Shown here: positions 22,839 to 33,989 of the stretch, in pieces
Position numbering within the stretch: position 1 is the first letter of the stretch
Layout: every line of letters starts with the position of its first letter
Assembly: GCA_949987705.1 (NCBI GenBank)
Contig: OX465283.1
Span: 72,735,720-72,799,719, forward strand
DNA: 64,000 nt
Direction of reading: 5' to 3'
Source: Thereva unica
Taxonomy: Eukaryota > Arthropoda > Insecta > Diptera > Therevidae
Translations under genes and position numbers: made by a program
The notes under the pieces: generated by a model
Told to the model about the DNA's origin: nothing
What the model saw: only the letters and a program-made list of their open reading frames with translations
The model's database searches: none

Positions 22839-24681
22839 AGTCACCATCAGGAATGTCAAAAATTCATTTGACAACAAGTTGAGAAGTAAACTCCTTAATG
22901 CAACCTCTGGTAGCAAGAACTTCTGGTCCTTGGTAAGTTCCATCAAGAAGAATTTCACCACCTCCACAACTCCTTCATTCATCCACGATGAAAAGGTGAT
23001 AACAGACAGAAAATCCAAGGCCGATTTATTAGCATCTCTGTTTGCTTCAAATTCTTCTCTACCCCAATTCCCGCTACCCCCGGTCCTCGAGCACAGCGCT
23101 CATTTAATGGACAGGGTTTTCTTCAGGACTCGCGAGGTGTACAGGTGCCTCAAGGAGCTCGATATCAATAAATTCACTGGACCCGATAATATACCCCCTA
23201 TCGTCTTAAAACAATGCGCCTCACCTTTGGCTAAACCTCTGCGCAAACTTTTTGCCCTATCATACTCTTCCGGAGTCTATCCAGACTCTTGGAAACTTGC
23301 CCATGTTCAGCCAATACCGAAAAAAGGTGACTCCAGCGACCCCTCTAACTACCGCCCAATTGCAATTACTTCTATTCTCTCCAAAACAATGGAGACGATA
23401 AACAACAAAAAACTTATGGGATATCTAGAATCCAACCTACTCATAAACGACAGACAGTATGGCTTCCGACACAGAAGATCCTCTGGCGATCTTTTAGTTT
23501 GTCTTACAGAACACCTCAGCCGAAGTTTGCATGGATCAGGTGAATCCAGTCTGGTTGCTTTGGATATCTCCAACGCTTTTGATAGAGTTTGGCACTTAGC
23601 CTTGTTAGCTAAACTCAAAGCTATTGGAATCGACTCACTTTTACAGAAGTGGATTGAGAGCTTCCTTTCCGGCCGTTCAATTAAGGTAGTATTGGATGGC
23701 ATCAAATCTGAACCCCACCCTATCTCTGCGGGGGTCCCCCAAGGGTCAATTTTATCACCAGCCCTATTTCTTATCTTTATAAATGATCTACTTTCAATCC
23801 CCTCCAACCCACTTCTCAGCTTCGCTGACGACGGTACCCTGCGTTACTCTTACAGCTACGATACAAGACAGACTCATGCCAGATCCTGTCTTGATGATCG
23901 TGAACTAATGTTCAACTCTATTAATAACGACATTAAACTTATTCTAGAGTGGGGAACAAAGAATCGTGTCGAATTCAACCCCTCCAAAACCAAGTACTGT
24001 CTTATTTCCAAGAAAAAGATCAACACCTCACCGTCCTTGACAGTGGATGACGTGGAACTAAAGGCCGACCCATCCCTACACATCTTAGGCGTGGCATTAG
24101 CCAAAGACTTGCGATGGAATGACCACATATTCCATATCGCCAAACAAGCATCCCAGTGCTTGGGATTTCTTAAGAGGTGCAAGTTCCTCCTCCAACCATC
24201 GGCCCGCGCTGTTATTTACAAATCCTACATTCGGCCTCTTCTCGAATACAACTCCCTCGTCTGGGGCGGCGCGTCGATAACCACCTTGGCATGGTTAGAT
24301 AAGGTCCAAAAAAAGGCCCTTAAATTAATTGATGACGACACCGCCTGCTCCACCATCGACCCCTTGAGCCACCGTAGGAATGTAACAGCACTAACAAAAT
24401 TTTATCGCTACTATTATAGCGACTGTTCCTCCGAAATAAACGCTCTCCTGCCTCCACGGCAATCTTATAACCGCAACACCAGATTAGCCCACTCGTCTCA
24501 TTTCCTTTACCTACAACTCCCCCTTTCACGCACTCAACAAGATATGAATTCGTTTGTAAATAGAACAACTCGACTGTGGAATAATCTCTCGCAGTCAGTA
24601 TTTCCGAGCTCCTACAACATCCAAGAGTTCAAACGCGGGGTTCATCGCCACCTTCTTCAACACCCCTTCACATCCCCATAA
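22744..24681 (+). CDS. LINE reverse transcriptase
   Basis: Copies LINE RNA into DNA at the nicked target. True homology starts at about 22800 (VEYIKLRNSC), after the frameshift; the first residues of this frame are out of phase. Motifs in order: FTGPDNIPP, PIPKKGD then NYRPIAI, YGFRHRRSS, LDISNAFD with Asp 274, AGVPQGSILSP, then FADD at 360-363 in place of the usual YADD, and the C-terminal TTRLWNNLSQ block. The frame is intact for 645 codons, which suggests a fairly young insertion. Without the endonuclease in frame it is unlikely to act alone. Confidence 0.9.
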   Translation: MQSEIKKPPFELTRAPLVTLRVEYIKLRNSCKVTIRNVKNSFDNKLRSKLLNATSGSKNFWSLVSSIKKNFTTSTTPSFIHDEKVITDRKSKADLLASLFASNSSLPQFPLPPVLEHSAHLMDRVFFRTREVYRCLKELDINKFTGPDNIPPIVLKQCASPLAKPLRKLFALSYSSGVYPDSWKLAHVQPIPKKGDSSDPSNYRPIAITSILSKTMETINNKKLMGYLESNLLINDRQYGFRHRRSSGDLLVCLTEHLSRSLHGSGESSLVALDISNAFDRVWHLALLAKLKAIGIDSLLQKWIESFLSGRSIKVVLDGIKSEPHPISAGVPQGSILSPALFLIFINDLLSIPSNPLLSFADDGTLRYSYSYDTRQTHARSCLDDRELMFNSINNDIKLILEWGTKNRVEFNPSKTKYCLISKKKINTSPSLTVDDVELKADPSLHILGVALAKDLRWNDHIFHIAKQASQCLGFLKRCKFLLQPSARAVIYKSYIRPLLEYNSLVWGGASITTLAWLDKVQKKALKLIDDDTACSTIDPLSHRRNVTALTKFYRYYYSDCSSEINALLPPRQSYNRNTRLAHSSHFLYLQLPLSRTQQDMNSFVNRTTRLWNNLSQSVFPSSYNIQEFKRGVHRHLLQHPFTSP

Positions 24682-24812
24682 CCCCTAACCTATTCCCCCC
24701 CGTACTAAGCTTGCTCCTAGACATTGCACCATGACGTGACAAACGACATGACGGACTGGTAGTACAAAGGGTGATTCCTGAGTTTAGCACTGCCACATAA
24801 AAAAAAAAAAAT

Positions 24813-25640
24813 TATGCGTGAAGCATTTCATGAACCATGGATTTCGATACGACGACAACTTGATGTTCACCGACGGTAGCGCCGTCTTCGCAGACACGGA
24901 TGCCGAAGAAAAGAACATCTTATACGACATTTCCTGCCAGTTATACGGGTTAAAAATCGGATCGAGGGTCGTCTCGATGGAACTCAAATTAAACAGGTTC
25001 CGATTTTCAAATATACGGGACATTGGAAAAGAAAGTGGCATCGACGGCCGAGGTTAACGGCCCCATCGGCCAGGCAACAGTAACATTCGCCACGCTCAAG
25101 TGGCATATGGAAACGAACAAGTATTACCATCAAAACGAAAGTAAACCTTTACCGACCGTTGATCCTTTCGATTCTTCGTTACGGATCAGAAACGTGGACA
25201 CTGCTCAAGCCGGTCGTCAACAAGTTAGAGGTCTTCCAAATGCAATGCTTGAGGCAGATTCTTCTTCTCTGGAACAAGAAAGCTAGACAGAGATGTCATC
25301 AACAGCCACTGATCGAAGAACAAATACAAAAACGTCGACTAAGGTGGTTTGGACATGTTTGCCGAATGGATGATAACCGCTTGTCACGTAAACTTTTCTG
25401 CGGAGATCGTCGGGAAGACTGAAGAATTCAGCGATCGGCACCGAAGAAAACATAGCTAAAGAATATCGAGGGCGACTTTAAGAATCAACGATTATCATAG
25501 TTATCAAGGCTCGAGACGTCACCAAAAATCGTCGACAATATAAGCGTATCGTGAATGGAGTTCGAGACCCAGCGGCACCCACAGTAGCGTGGGGACGTCC
25601 AGCTCAAAGAATAGGAAGAAATAAAATATGTTTATATCTA
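24813..25640 (+). mobile_element. RTE-like LINE 3' fragment
   Basis: Begins just after the poly(A) of the preceding LINE. Pieces in several frames correspond to the reverse-transcriptase palm (LMFTDGSAVFADTDAE), then ILRYGSETWTLLKP, then QKRRLRWFGHVCRMDD, the typical C-terminal part of RTE-like LINEs. Frameshifts lie at least near 25060 and 25290. The same fragment appears antisense at 17275-18370. It is non-functional. Confidence 0.75.
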
Positions 25641-25858
25641 TCTTATAGCGCAAACATCTCCTATATCTCTTAGACGCAAGACGCAATTAGGAAATTCATA
25701 AAAAAAGCGTTCTAAATATTAGCAAAGTACTACTTGGATCACTTCTGTTCTAAACTAGCCCAATTTAAATTCAAATTGCGTCATATACGGAATCAGCAAA
25801 AGGCTTCTGAAATTGCAATTGATTCATTCGATCATAATATTTTGAAAATGCATCATCT

Positions 25859-26432
25859 TTCGGCCTCTTCTCGAATATAACTCCCTCGTTTGGGGCGGCG
25901 CCCCAATAACCACCTTGTCATGGTTAGATAAGGTGCAAAAAAGGGCGCTCAAGTTAATTGATGACGACACCGCCTGCTCCACCATCGACCCCCTGAGCCA
26001 CCGTAGGAATGTAGCAGCACTGACAAAATTTTATCGCTACTACCATAGTGACTGCTCCTCCGAGTTAAACGCTCTCCTGCCTCCACGGCAATCTTATACC
26101 CGCAACACCAGATTAGCCCACTCGTCTCATTCCCTTCACCTGCAACTACCCTTTTCACGCACTCAACAAGATATGAATTCGTTTGTTAACAGAACAACTC
26201 GACTGTGGAATAATCTCTCGCAGTCAGTATTTCCGAGCTCCTACAACATCCAAGAGTTCAAACGCAGGGTTCATCACCACCTTCTTCAATACCCCCCCGT
26301 ACCTTTTTACCCTTAACCTATACCCCCCACCCCTCCCCCGTACTAAGCTTACTGCCAGACATTGCACCATGACGTGACAAATGACATGACGGACTAGTAG
26401 TACAAAGGGTGACTCCTGAGCTTAGCACTGCC

Positions 26433-26464
<32 letters not shown>
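25859..26464 (+). mobile_element. Jockey/CR1-like LINE, 5'-truncated copy
   Basis: Starts at the equivalent of 24231 in the best copy and runs to the shared 3' terminus with about 25 A residues. An open frame at 25915-26316 encodes the C-terminal part (LDKVQKRALKLIDDD to TTRLWNNLSQSVF). The long, clean tail and few differences suggest a recent insertion. It is typical 5' truncation by target-primed reverse transcription. No target duplication could be read. Confidence 0.9.
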
Positions 26465-26467
<3 letters not shown>

Positions 26468-26956
26468 ACTGAAGAGTAGGAATAACGAATTGCAGAAAAA
26501 CTATAAACTCTATTCTCTCAAAGATTTTCGCTATCTTTTTCATCGAAAATCTTTCGACGTGCTGAAATATTAATTCATATCCCGGAAATGTCCAGGGCCA
26601 CTCTATCCACGGGGGCGCAAGCCTTTTCGGGGCGTCAATTCTTGTTGGTGTTTTAGTTTTCGTAATTATTAGTTATTAGTTATTTTTATTTAAGCTCTTT
26701 TCATGATAACAATAACCAAATTACCTGTACTAGTGAAATAAAAACTCCACTTCTTTACAAAACTTTATTTAACACAAAATGATTCTCGGCAAAATACGTC
26801 TTCTTAATGACTGTGGCTCTTTCTAGGCCTCACCTTTAACCCGCCGCGCCGTCTAGACGAGACATATTTTCTGTATTTATATCTGTCAGTCTTGCAATAT
26901 GTCCGGTGCGATCCACCAAATTCTTCATGTCAAGACATGGGGACAGAAGTCAAGGC
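26465..26956. other. Non-coding, nothing recognised
   Basis: AT-rich with no domain. It may hold repeat fragments that I could not match within the window. Confidence 0.45.
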
Positions 26957-27396
26957 ACTCTCTAAAAATGAATTAGTGGAAATTTCACTATTTAGTTTAG
27001 TAGTTCTTGAATCCACTAAAAAATTAAAGAACAGGTCTATGCTAACTAATTGAATTAGTAAAATTTAATATTTAATAAAATTACTAGGTGGCTTAATTTT
27101 TATATTACTTATTGTAAATTGTATTATTTGGAAATTAAAGGGCCTCTCTTCTATTAACAAGTAAGATTATTTAAAGTTTTATTATTTATCATTTATGGAA
27201 TATGTAAATAACTTTTTTTTTCATTAAACAATTATTCAAAAATGTTATTTGTCAATTACAATATTTATAGGTTGTTATATTTAACTAATTCAAATAGTCA
27301 AAAGTCACTAATTCATAGTTGCAGACATGGCATATTTTGAATTAGTGAAAAATGACTAACAATTAGTGAATTTCAACTAATTCACTTTTAGAGAGT
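26957..27396. mobile_element. MITE with ACTCTCTAAAA termini, 440 bp
   Basis: ACTCTCTAAAAATGAATTAG at the left is the near reverse complement of CTAATTCACTTTTAGAGAGT at the right. The pairing extends into AGTGGAAATTTCACTA / TTAGTGAATTTCAACT. Target duplication is unclear. The interior is AT-rich with no protein. Confidence 0.7.
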
Positions 27397-27582
27397 AGGA
27401 TTCGGTAACATGTCGGAAGTATGTACTTAGGTCATGAAGACCTTAGATCGCAGTGATGGCGTTTCTCAGGACTTGTCTCTTTGGTGTACCGGCACCATCA
27501 AAGGATCCTGAGACCGTTACTACCATTTGACCCCTACGTGTTGCAGGCTATAATGTTTCTATGCCTCTCTGTTATTGAGATT

Positions 27583-27990
27583 TTGCAAAGAAAAACATAT
27601 CTACCTACTGTAAAGCTAATGTCAAAAATATAATGTTTGAAGCACAGCGAGATATTTTACCACTAAATAACATATTAGCACAGATAAGTAAATACAGATG
27701 CCCAGTCGCTGTATAAAATCATGTCCCAAATCAATAGTTCCGCTAGCCAGCTTTTCCCTCCTCTAGCCAGCTAAATTTTGTGTTGCAAAGAAATGTTGCA
27801 GCCATGTAGCTGGCTAGAGCATAGCAACTTTTGGTCAAGTTCTGGCCACCGACAGCAGCGGCAAATTCTGCAGTGTGTGATACAAAATAGCTACGATGGG
27901 TGTGGGGTGGGGCGTTTCAATGTTGCGTACGCAGGCTATACCCGTAACACGAATACAAGCTAGTGGGCTCTACTGCTCGTTTTGCGCTAA
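27583..27990 (+). repeat. Interspersed repeat Y, copy 1
   Basis: CAGATAAGTAAATACAGATG, CCCAGTCG, TGTAGCTGGCTAGAGCAT and CAACTTTTGGTC recur in the same order in reverse complement at 30800-31190. The intervening segment differs by an indel of several tens of bases. The family is unnamed here, and no protein is evident. Confidence 0.65.
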
Positions 27991-28171
27991 AGCAAGCAAA
28001 AGCAAAGGGAGAAATAGTAAAATTGTATGCCCTTATTTCCATGAAAATTGTAAAATTGGTTTAAATTTATTTTGAAAATTGGTGGAATTTTCGTTTTCGT
28101 CAATGTAGCGATAGCAAAAAAGATTTATTTTTAAGTTTTCAGTAACATTTTTTTTTTTAAATTGTTAAGTT

Positions 28172-28793
28172 AAGGGAAGTCTCTTTGGTGTCAAACGCGC
28201 AGAGCTGGCTTACATTTGTTTTCTGGTTCTTCTTATCAAAAAAAGCTAAAAATGCATATCACAACCCCTACCTTGTTGATATTTTTTTTATACAGAGGAT
28301 TTATTGAACGTATGATGACCTATGCAAGTTGCGAATTAGGGGATGTGAATATTTTAAATCTTTAAAACCGCGATATTTCTTGAACGGCAATTCGTACGGG
28401 AAAATGTATAATATCATTTTAATCGCATGATCTACAAACTTTGTAAATACTTTCCGTTTAAGAGATATTAGACAAAAACAAAATTTTTAAATTTTAGGGG
28501 GTTGTTTTTAAGGGAAGCGTACAACCCATTTTCCCAAACTTTTTTATAACATATTCTACTCACTAAAAACTTTTTTTTTAAGAAAAGTTTGGCGAGTTAA
28601 CATTTAGTTAGAGGTCTGCATTCGAATTTTGGTCTGACGACAGTACTATAAAAGTAAACAATTACAAAATCGGTATAAAAAAAATATCAACAAGGTAGGG
28701 GTTGGATATGCATTTTTAGCTTTTTTTGATAAGAAGAACCAGAAAACAAATGTAAGCCAGCTCTGCGCGATTGACACCAAAGAGACTTCCCTT
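28172..28793. mobile_element. MITE with about 118-bp terminal inverted repeats
   Basis: AAGGGAAGTCTCTTTGGTGT at the left is answered by its exact reverse complement at the right. The arms then match for about 118 bp with only about two differences, through GCAGAGCTGGCTTACATTTG and CCCCTACCTTGTTGATAT. The whole is 622 bp. The centre is shared with relatives at 7560-7730 and 36480-36560. Near-identical arms point to recent movement. No clean duplication and no transposase are seen. Confidence 0.85.
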
Positions 28794-28949
28794 GTCAGTC
28801 AACAATTATGTTTCGTTTACCCTGCCTGATAATTAGAGCACTGAGCCAGGTAGAGCACCTGGAAATTGTTTTTATTTTTTAAGATAATTCTTAATTCAGA
28901 GAAAGTTTTTGGTTAATTGTTTTTCTTCAGAGTTACTTTTAAACTAGCG

Positions 28950-29815
28950 AGTATTATAATAATAATAATATTAATAGAGTAAACCCTTCTAACACAGAAG
29001 CCGCACTTTTCAGCTGGGCCAAGAAAAATTAACCAACTCAGCACAAGCAAGCGCTGAGATCAAGCTCTCAACTAAGCATGCAATTATAAAATTATAAAAT
29101 GTAACCCACGAAAATGACAAGAAACGTAAGCGGTCACTTGAGATTAAAAAATTCCTTTTAAAGACATCTTTACTAATGTTCACGCTAAAGGTATTAATGT
29201 TTTGGCTCACGTTAATGAACATGCGATTTACAGGTTTAGATCTACCATAATTCGTGTTAGAGGAGTTGAATTGTGAAAGAGGTGGTACTCTCAGATTATA
29301 ACGACTCTCTCTAAATAGCGCACGGCGACCTGGAAAACCTAAGTCGACTTTTCCTTTAAGGAGCTGATGAACAAATGCAACATCGGCCCACCTCACAACG
29401 CTTGTGAAGAGAGCATAAGTTGAGTAACTTAAGCCGGGATTCATAAAATGGAAGAACTAATGGGTTTTCCCAAGGAAGTTGATTTAGTGCGAATCGAACG
29501 AACCTCCGTTGAACCGATTCAATAGCTCTAACATGGGAATTGTAGGGAGGAGACCAAACCTGGGACGCACCTTCGAGTAATGGTCTGACAAGAGAAATGT
29601 ATAAGTGTTTAGTGATCAAGGGCTTGTAAAATTATTTGGACCATCTTAATAATAATTAATAAAACCCATGACTAAACTACCTCTGAAAGAGATATAGTTG
29701 ATGTGAGTGGAAAAATCCAGCCTACTATCAAATCTAATCCCGAGATCTTTAACAAAATTTACACGGGGGACACCTTCATTAATAAATTTTGCATTTTCCA
29801 CAAAGTGCCTCTATT
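28950..29815 (-). mobile_element. LINE 3' fragment with ATT-type tail
   Basis: On the minus strand the fragment reads VKDLGIRFDSRLDFSTHIN, then SLVRPLLEGASQVWSPPY, then RFVRFALNQLPW. These are the post-palm motifs of I/CR1-group LINEs. Frameshifts separate the pieces near 29620 and 29440. The 3' end runs into an AT-rich ATT-repeat tail at about 28950-28975. It is 5' truncated and inactive. Confidence 0.8.
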
Positions 29816-29922
29816 GTTTCACTTCGATCCAATGATAGGCAACGTGAATATGTATATAAATCATGAAGATTTAAATTATTATTACTTTGAATATTATTGC
29901 CATACATCCTAGGATTAGGCGC

Positions 29923-30586
29923 TCAATGCTCTGGCACAAAAGATAAAAATAGCGTTGGAACCGCATCTTTTTTTAGATACTTTTTACCCATGTAAATATC
30001 TGCAAAATGGATATTGCAGATATAAGGCTTCTAATCTAAGATATACGGCTTCTAATCCGCTGGCAAGATAGAATTTCAAACGAAGAACTATGGCGCCGTG
30101 CCGGCCAAGAAAGGATAGACGACCAAATCAGGCGAAGGAAATGGAATTGGGTTGGCCACACCTTGCGACGCGAAAACGAAAATCTAGCCAAACAGGCCCT
30201 TGACTGGAATCCGCAAGGTTCCCGTCGAGTAGGAAGACCTAGAACAACGTGGAGGAGAACCCTACTAGAAGAAGCCGCAACAACTGGGAGATCCTGGTCG
30301 GAGCTGAGAGCTGTCGCGCAAAACAGAGTCCGCTGGAGGGCAACTGTTTCCGCCCTATGTCCCATGAGGGATTAAAGGAGTTTAAAGAAGAAGAAGAAGG
30401 CTTCTTTTTCCCTCTTATATTAGATACCGATTCTTCCGAAGCATTAACCCACTTTTCGAATCGTTCAGGATCATGCTTCGGGAAATTAAAAAAACGCCTG
30501 TCTGGACAATTTTTAACAGTTGCCTGACAACTGACAATGCAACACTTAATATTCCACAGTTTGGCCATAACTTTAAATCGTTGCAA
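29923..30586 (-). pseudogene. THAP zinc-finger domain, split by a LINE insertion
   Basis: On the minus strand, 30586-30401 encodes the first half of a THAP C2CH finger: CCIVSCQ (first zinc cysteines), FFNFPKHDPERFEKW (the conserved Phe-Pro and Trp), then IRGKKKP. The LINE at 30055-30398 interrupts it. The second half follows at 30030-29923: YICNIHF, which supplies the C-x2-H zinc pair, then KKDAVPTLF, where THAP domains end. THAP domains bind DNA and occur both in host factors and in P-element transposases. A short duplication with a stop also lies at the junction, so the copy is broken. Nothing after the domain is recognisable. Confidence 0.75.
30055..30398 (+). mobile_element. 5'-truncated RTE-like LINE 3' end inserted in the THAP sequence
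   Basis: Encodes IRRRKWNWVGHTLRREN, then ALDWNPQGSRRVGRPRTTW, the C-terminal motif set of an RTE-like LINE family. It ends in an AAG run at about 30385-30398. GGCTTCT flanks both sides (30048-30054 and 30399-30405), a target duplication as expected for target-primed insertion. A fragment of the same family lies antisense at 40840-40900. The tail differs from that of the 61-kb RTE element, so it is a separate family. Confidence 0.85.
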
Positions 30587-30799
30587 TGGAAATTAAACAA
30601 TTTAATTCGCAATACAATATAATTGCAATACTGAAAGGCAAAACCGAAAATCAAATCCCCAATTATTTCAAAATTAATTATAAGTTATATAATATTAATA
30701 ATAATAATATGTATAAAAAAATAAATAAGAAAGATCTCACCAATATTTTCACTATTGCTATCGTATCTCAGTCCAAACAATGAACTATTCTGCGATTCT

Positions 30800-31190
30800 A
30801 CCATTCGGCATGAGACGAGCGAATCGACCAGGGTGCACAATTATCCATTTCCTGGAAACCGCCGCAGCGACAGAAGACATTAAGTGACGTAGTCAAACAA
30901 AATTCAATGGATGTTGAGACTAATGTCTGCCTTGCAGCATTGAAACCAATCCCCCACTCCTTGTAGCTATTTTGCTTCGCACACCATAGAATTTCACGCT
31001 GCTTTCTGTCGCTGGAGCTCGACCAAAAGTTGCCATGCTCTAGCCAGCTACATGTCTGCAACATTTCAATATTTTGCTTGCATCAATCGCTTTCGGCAAC
31101 ATGGAACACGTTTCGCCTATTCGACTGGGCATCTGATGTATTTACTTATCTGTGATATTAGTAGGGAGTGTGCAATTTAACACCGCAAAA
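30800..31190 (-). repeat. Interspersed repeat Y, copy 2 (antisense)
   Basis: Reverse complement of the landmarks of 27583-27990: ATGCTCTAGCCAGCTACATG, GACCAAAAGTTG, CGACTGGGCATCTG and TATTTACTTATCTGTG. It is diverged and lacks some of the interior. No terminal repeats are obvious. Confidence 0.6.
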
Positions 31191-31598
31191 TTTAATAAAA
31201 AAAATGCTATTATTTTCTATAATTTAGTAATGGAATAGTTTGTTTAAAACCAAAATAGTCTAGCGGAACATCATTGAATATTTATTATTGAAACAATCCT
31301 TTTTTTAATTAATAAATCGTGAATAAAACTATCATATTCTTGGAATACGAGTAGCAGATGTCGTCACTAGTAGTTATTTCATAGCAAGTGATGGAATGAA
31401 TATTCCACGCTCTTAATTCCGTATCTAAAAGCAAGATCAGAATGCTTGTATTCTAACATAGGTGTAGAAAAACAAGTGGTTTTAAAATAAGAAGAACTAT
31501 GTAAGTATTGCGCTAATGCTCATTTGCGCCCTTTGTACTTTTATAAGTTTCAATATAAAGACATTAGTATAAATTATCTATTTCACTAAACACTTATA

Positions 31599-32436
31599 CC
31601 CTTGACACACTGCAAAAACGAATGAGCATTCTTCCAACTTCATTGGCTTTCAATGATCATTCATTTTAGAAGCGACACACTGCGTTTCTCAATGTTCATT
31701 GGAACTGTCAAAATAGAAACTTTACACAAACTGCTAAATATATGAACTGAAAGTGATTACATAGTGATTTATACTTTTAAATTTAATAAAAATTATTAAT
31801 TGAGGCCCCACAACAGTTATTTACAATGGAACCTACTACTTTTTATAAAATTCTGAAATCTGAATGACAGTTTGACAGTTAGGAATTTCAGTTGGAAATT
31901 CTACTGGAAATTTCATGGAAAGTTGTTCGATAATTTCCCAATTTCACTTCCATCTTCATTGAATGAAGTTATTTTGACTTCATTGAGGCGAGTTACACGG
32001 CATAACACTTTCTGCTGTAACAAACCGGTTTGTGCGTGTTATACGAATTACACGATAAACTGACTGTTCTGCATTTTCTCGTGTAACAATTCTATTGTCT
32101 ATGTAGCTGTGTACAAACTGTCAGTTAAGCTAAGTCATTTTCGTAGGCCCCGAGAATGAAATTATGATTGTGTTAAGTGTGTTGCTCTGTGCAGTCGAGA
32201 ATTTTTTGGGATGCACAAGTAACAAACTTCCCCGCGACCCCTTGCCTATAAAACCGGTTTATTGGAATTATTGGAAGTGTTGATGGAAGAAATGTTATGC
32301 CGTGTAATTTGCCTCATTCGATTGAATGACGAATGAAGCTGTTGAATGAACATTGGACATGACATACTGGGCGCGAATGATCATTCATAGCCGAATGATA
32401 CTGCAATGTTCATTCGATGCTGCAGTGTGTCAAGGG
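31599..32436. mobile_element. Composite MITE, outer element
   Basis: CCCTTGACACACTGCA at 31599 mirrors TGCAGTGTGTCAAGGG ending at 32436. TATA flanks both sides. GAATGATCATTCA and ATGTTCATT motifs repeat inside. A second MITE (31984-32316) is nested in it. Length is 838 bp with the insert, about 505 without. The superfamily is uncertain; a TA target would fit Tc1/mariner. Confidence 0.75.
31984..32316. mobile_element. Inner MITE nested in 31599-32436
   Basis: The left end TGAGGCGAGTTACACGGCAT and the right end ATGCCGTGTAATTTGCCTCA are near-perfect reverse complements. An ATAACA/TGTTAT pair extends them. The element is 333 bp and must be younger than the outer one. Its target duplication is ambiguous. 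Confidence 0.7.
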
Positions 32437-32440
32437 TATA

Positions 32441-33989
32441 AAAGACTCGCAAGACGTCAAATTCCAAGGCTGGCATTCTAGCCTGGAAAAATAACACGAA
32501 CTGGAGCAATCCATTTCATCAATTTTATTTCGGCAAATATCATTAAATTTTATATTAACAAAATTAATTTTCATTTATTGTTGTTAATTTTTAACAATAA
32601 CATTGTGCATTTGAAAATAATATATTATGATTTTTTGATTCTTTGGAAACAAGCTTTTGTGTCTGTCATTTTCATCAAGATACATTGATCGCCTTAGTAT
32701 CTACTAATATGATGAATCTGCTCCATAATTGAGACTAACCTCAGACCTTAAATCTCCTCTTTCTAAAAGGTTAATAAAAGGATAAGTTCATAACACAACG
32801 GGTTTTCGATTACAAAAAAATAACAAAAATACTTTAGGTTTGATTCACGATTAGTAATAATAAAGTCGCCATCCCTTTATTCTTATTTCTTCCTCAATTG
32901 ATAACACGAAAAAATTATATAATTTTATACTTTAATGAATAAAATCAGTGAATTCCATTTAATTCGAGCATGTAATTAAGGTCGTCACCGGATATCTACC
33001 TGGTGTGTAACAAACAGCATAGATACTTCAATCCTATAATCTGATTTATATTGCAATGGCCGCAAAGAAATTAAGATAAATAGGTGAGTATAAAACCTCG
33101 TTAGTGAGGTAACTGTTTGCCAAATCTTTTGCTCACTGAATTACCTACCGCTTCCCATTGATGTTTAATGGCATTTCATCTAACAAATGGTCACAAGACA
33201 AACCGCAGGTGGGTAAATCAAACTGAAAAGCAAACGGAATGACCACCAAGTGAAATATTTCAACTGTTCTGATCACTTTTTGATCAGTCTGTCTCGATTT
33301 GTGAAATTATTTTATAATAACGGAGTTTTAATAGAATTTTTTTCAATCGAAGAGTAATGACTTAATTAGGAAGGGAATCTAGATAAGTGCTGAATTAGAT
33401 TTACCAGACTTGAGATTTGAGTTGATTAGCAGAGTAATTAACGGTCGTTTTAGTTATTAATATTAATGAAATGAGACATTTATAGAGGGTATTTTGAATA
33501 GACGACAAAGAATCGTAATGTGGGGGGGACTAAAGGTTTACCCACTAGAGCGTACCTATGTAAAATTGTTTCACAATTTTGGCTTTTATTAACTCACCTT
33601 CGACAACCTTTTTCTCCAAGAAAATACGTAGTTAGCCTATAGGTAATTTTTTTTCTAAAATTAGAAAGCTTGGGGTATTTTCTATGAATAATGTCCTGTC
33701 AATTTTTATGCTACGGCCTTTACTTTTCAAATTATAAGCAATTTTGATGTTAAAATGGACCTTATTTGGGCACTTTTCGACATAAGCTTTAAGCTTAGGT
33801 GTAAAAGAACTAAAAAAGTACCAAATAGAGTCATAGAGGGGGTAAAATCGAACCTTCACCTCCACGTGGTACCCCCTGGATAACCAATTAACGACGGTAG
33901 GAACGCTATCGAGTGTGTCAACAATTTCAATTTATTTTCATTGAATATAAAAGCACTATACCAAGCCTTTGACCTAAAGATTCTATTGA
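32441..33989. other. Non-coding, nothing firmly recognised
   Basis: AT-rich. Near 33860 there is CACGTGGTACCCCCTGGATA followed by ACCAATTAACGACGGTAG. This matches the 5' starts of the RTE-like LINEs at 41330 and 43110, so a short 5' LINE piece is probably present. No host exon is seen. Confidence 0.45.

Larger units (their letters stand above)
22040..24812 (+). mobile_element. Jockey/CR1-like LINE, best copy
   Basis: This copy contains a degraded start of the endonuclease, a well-kept endonuclease C-terminal half, a full reverse transcriptase and the 3' terminus GCACTGCCACAT followed by a poly(A) run at about 24799. The same terminus is found at 18909 and 26438. Relics of the family lie at 4335, 16640, 36600, 47217 and 53190. 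The 5' end is truncated or decayed, and the coding region is split by a frameshift near 22797. The clade is not resolved: the poly(A) tail fits Jockey, while the FADD catalytic box and RLWNNL tail also occur in CR1 and L2 relatives. Confidence 0.9.
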
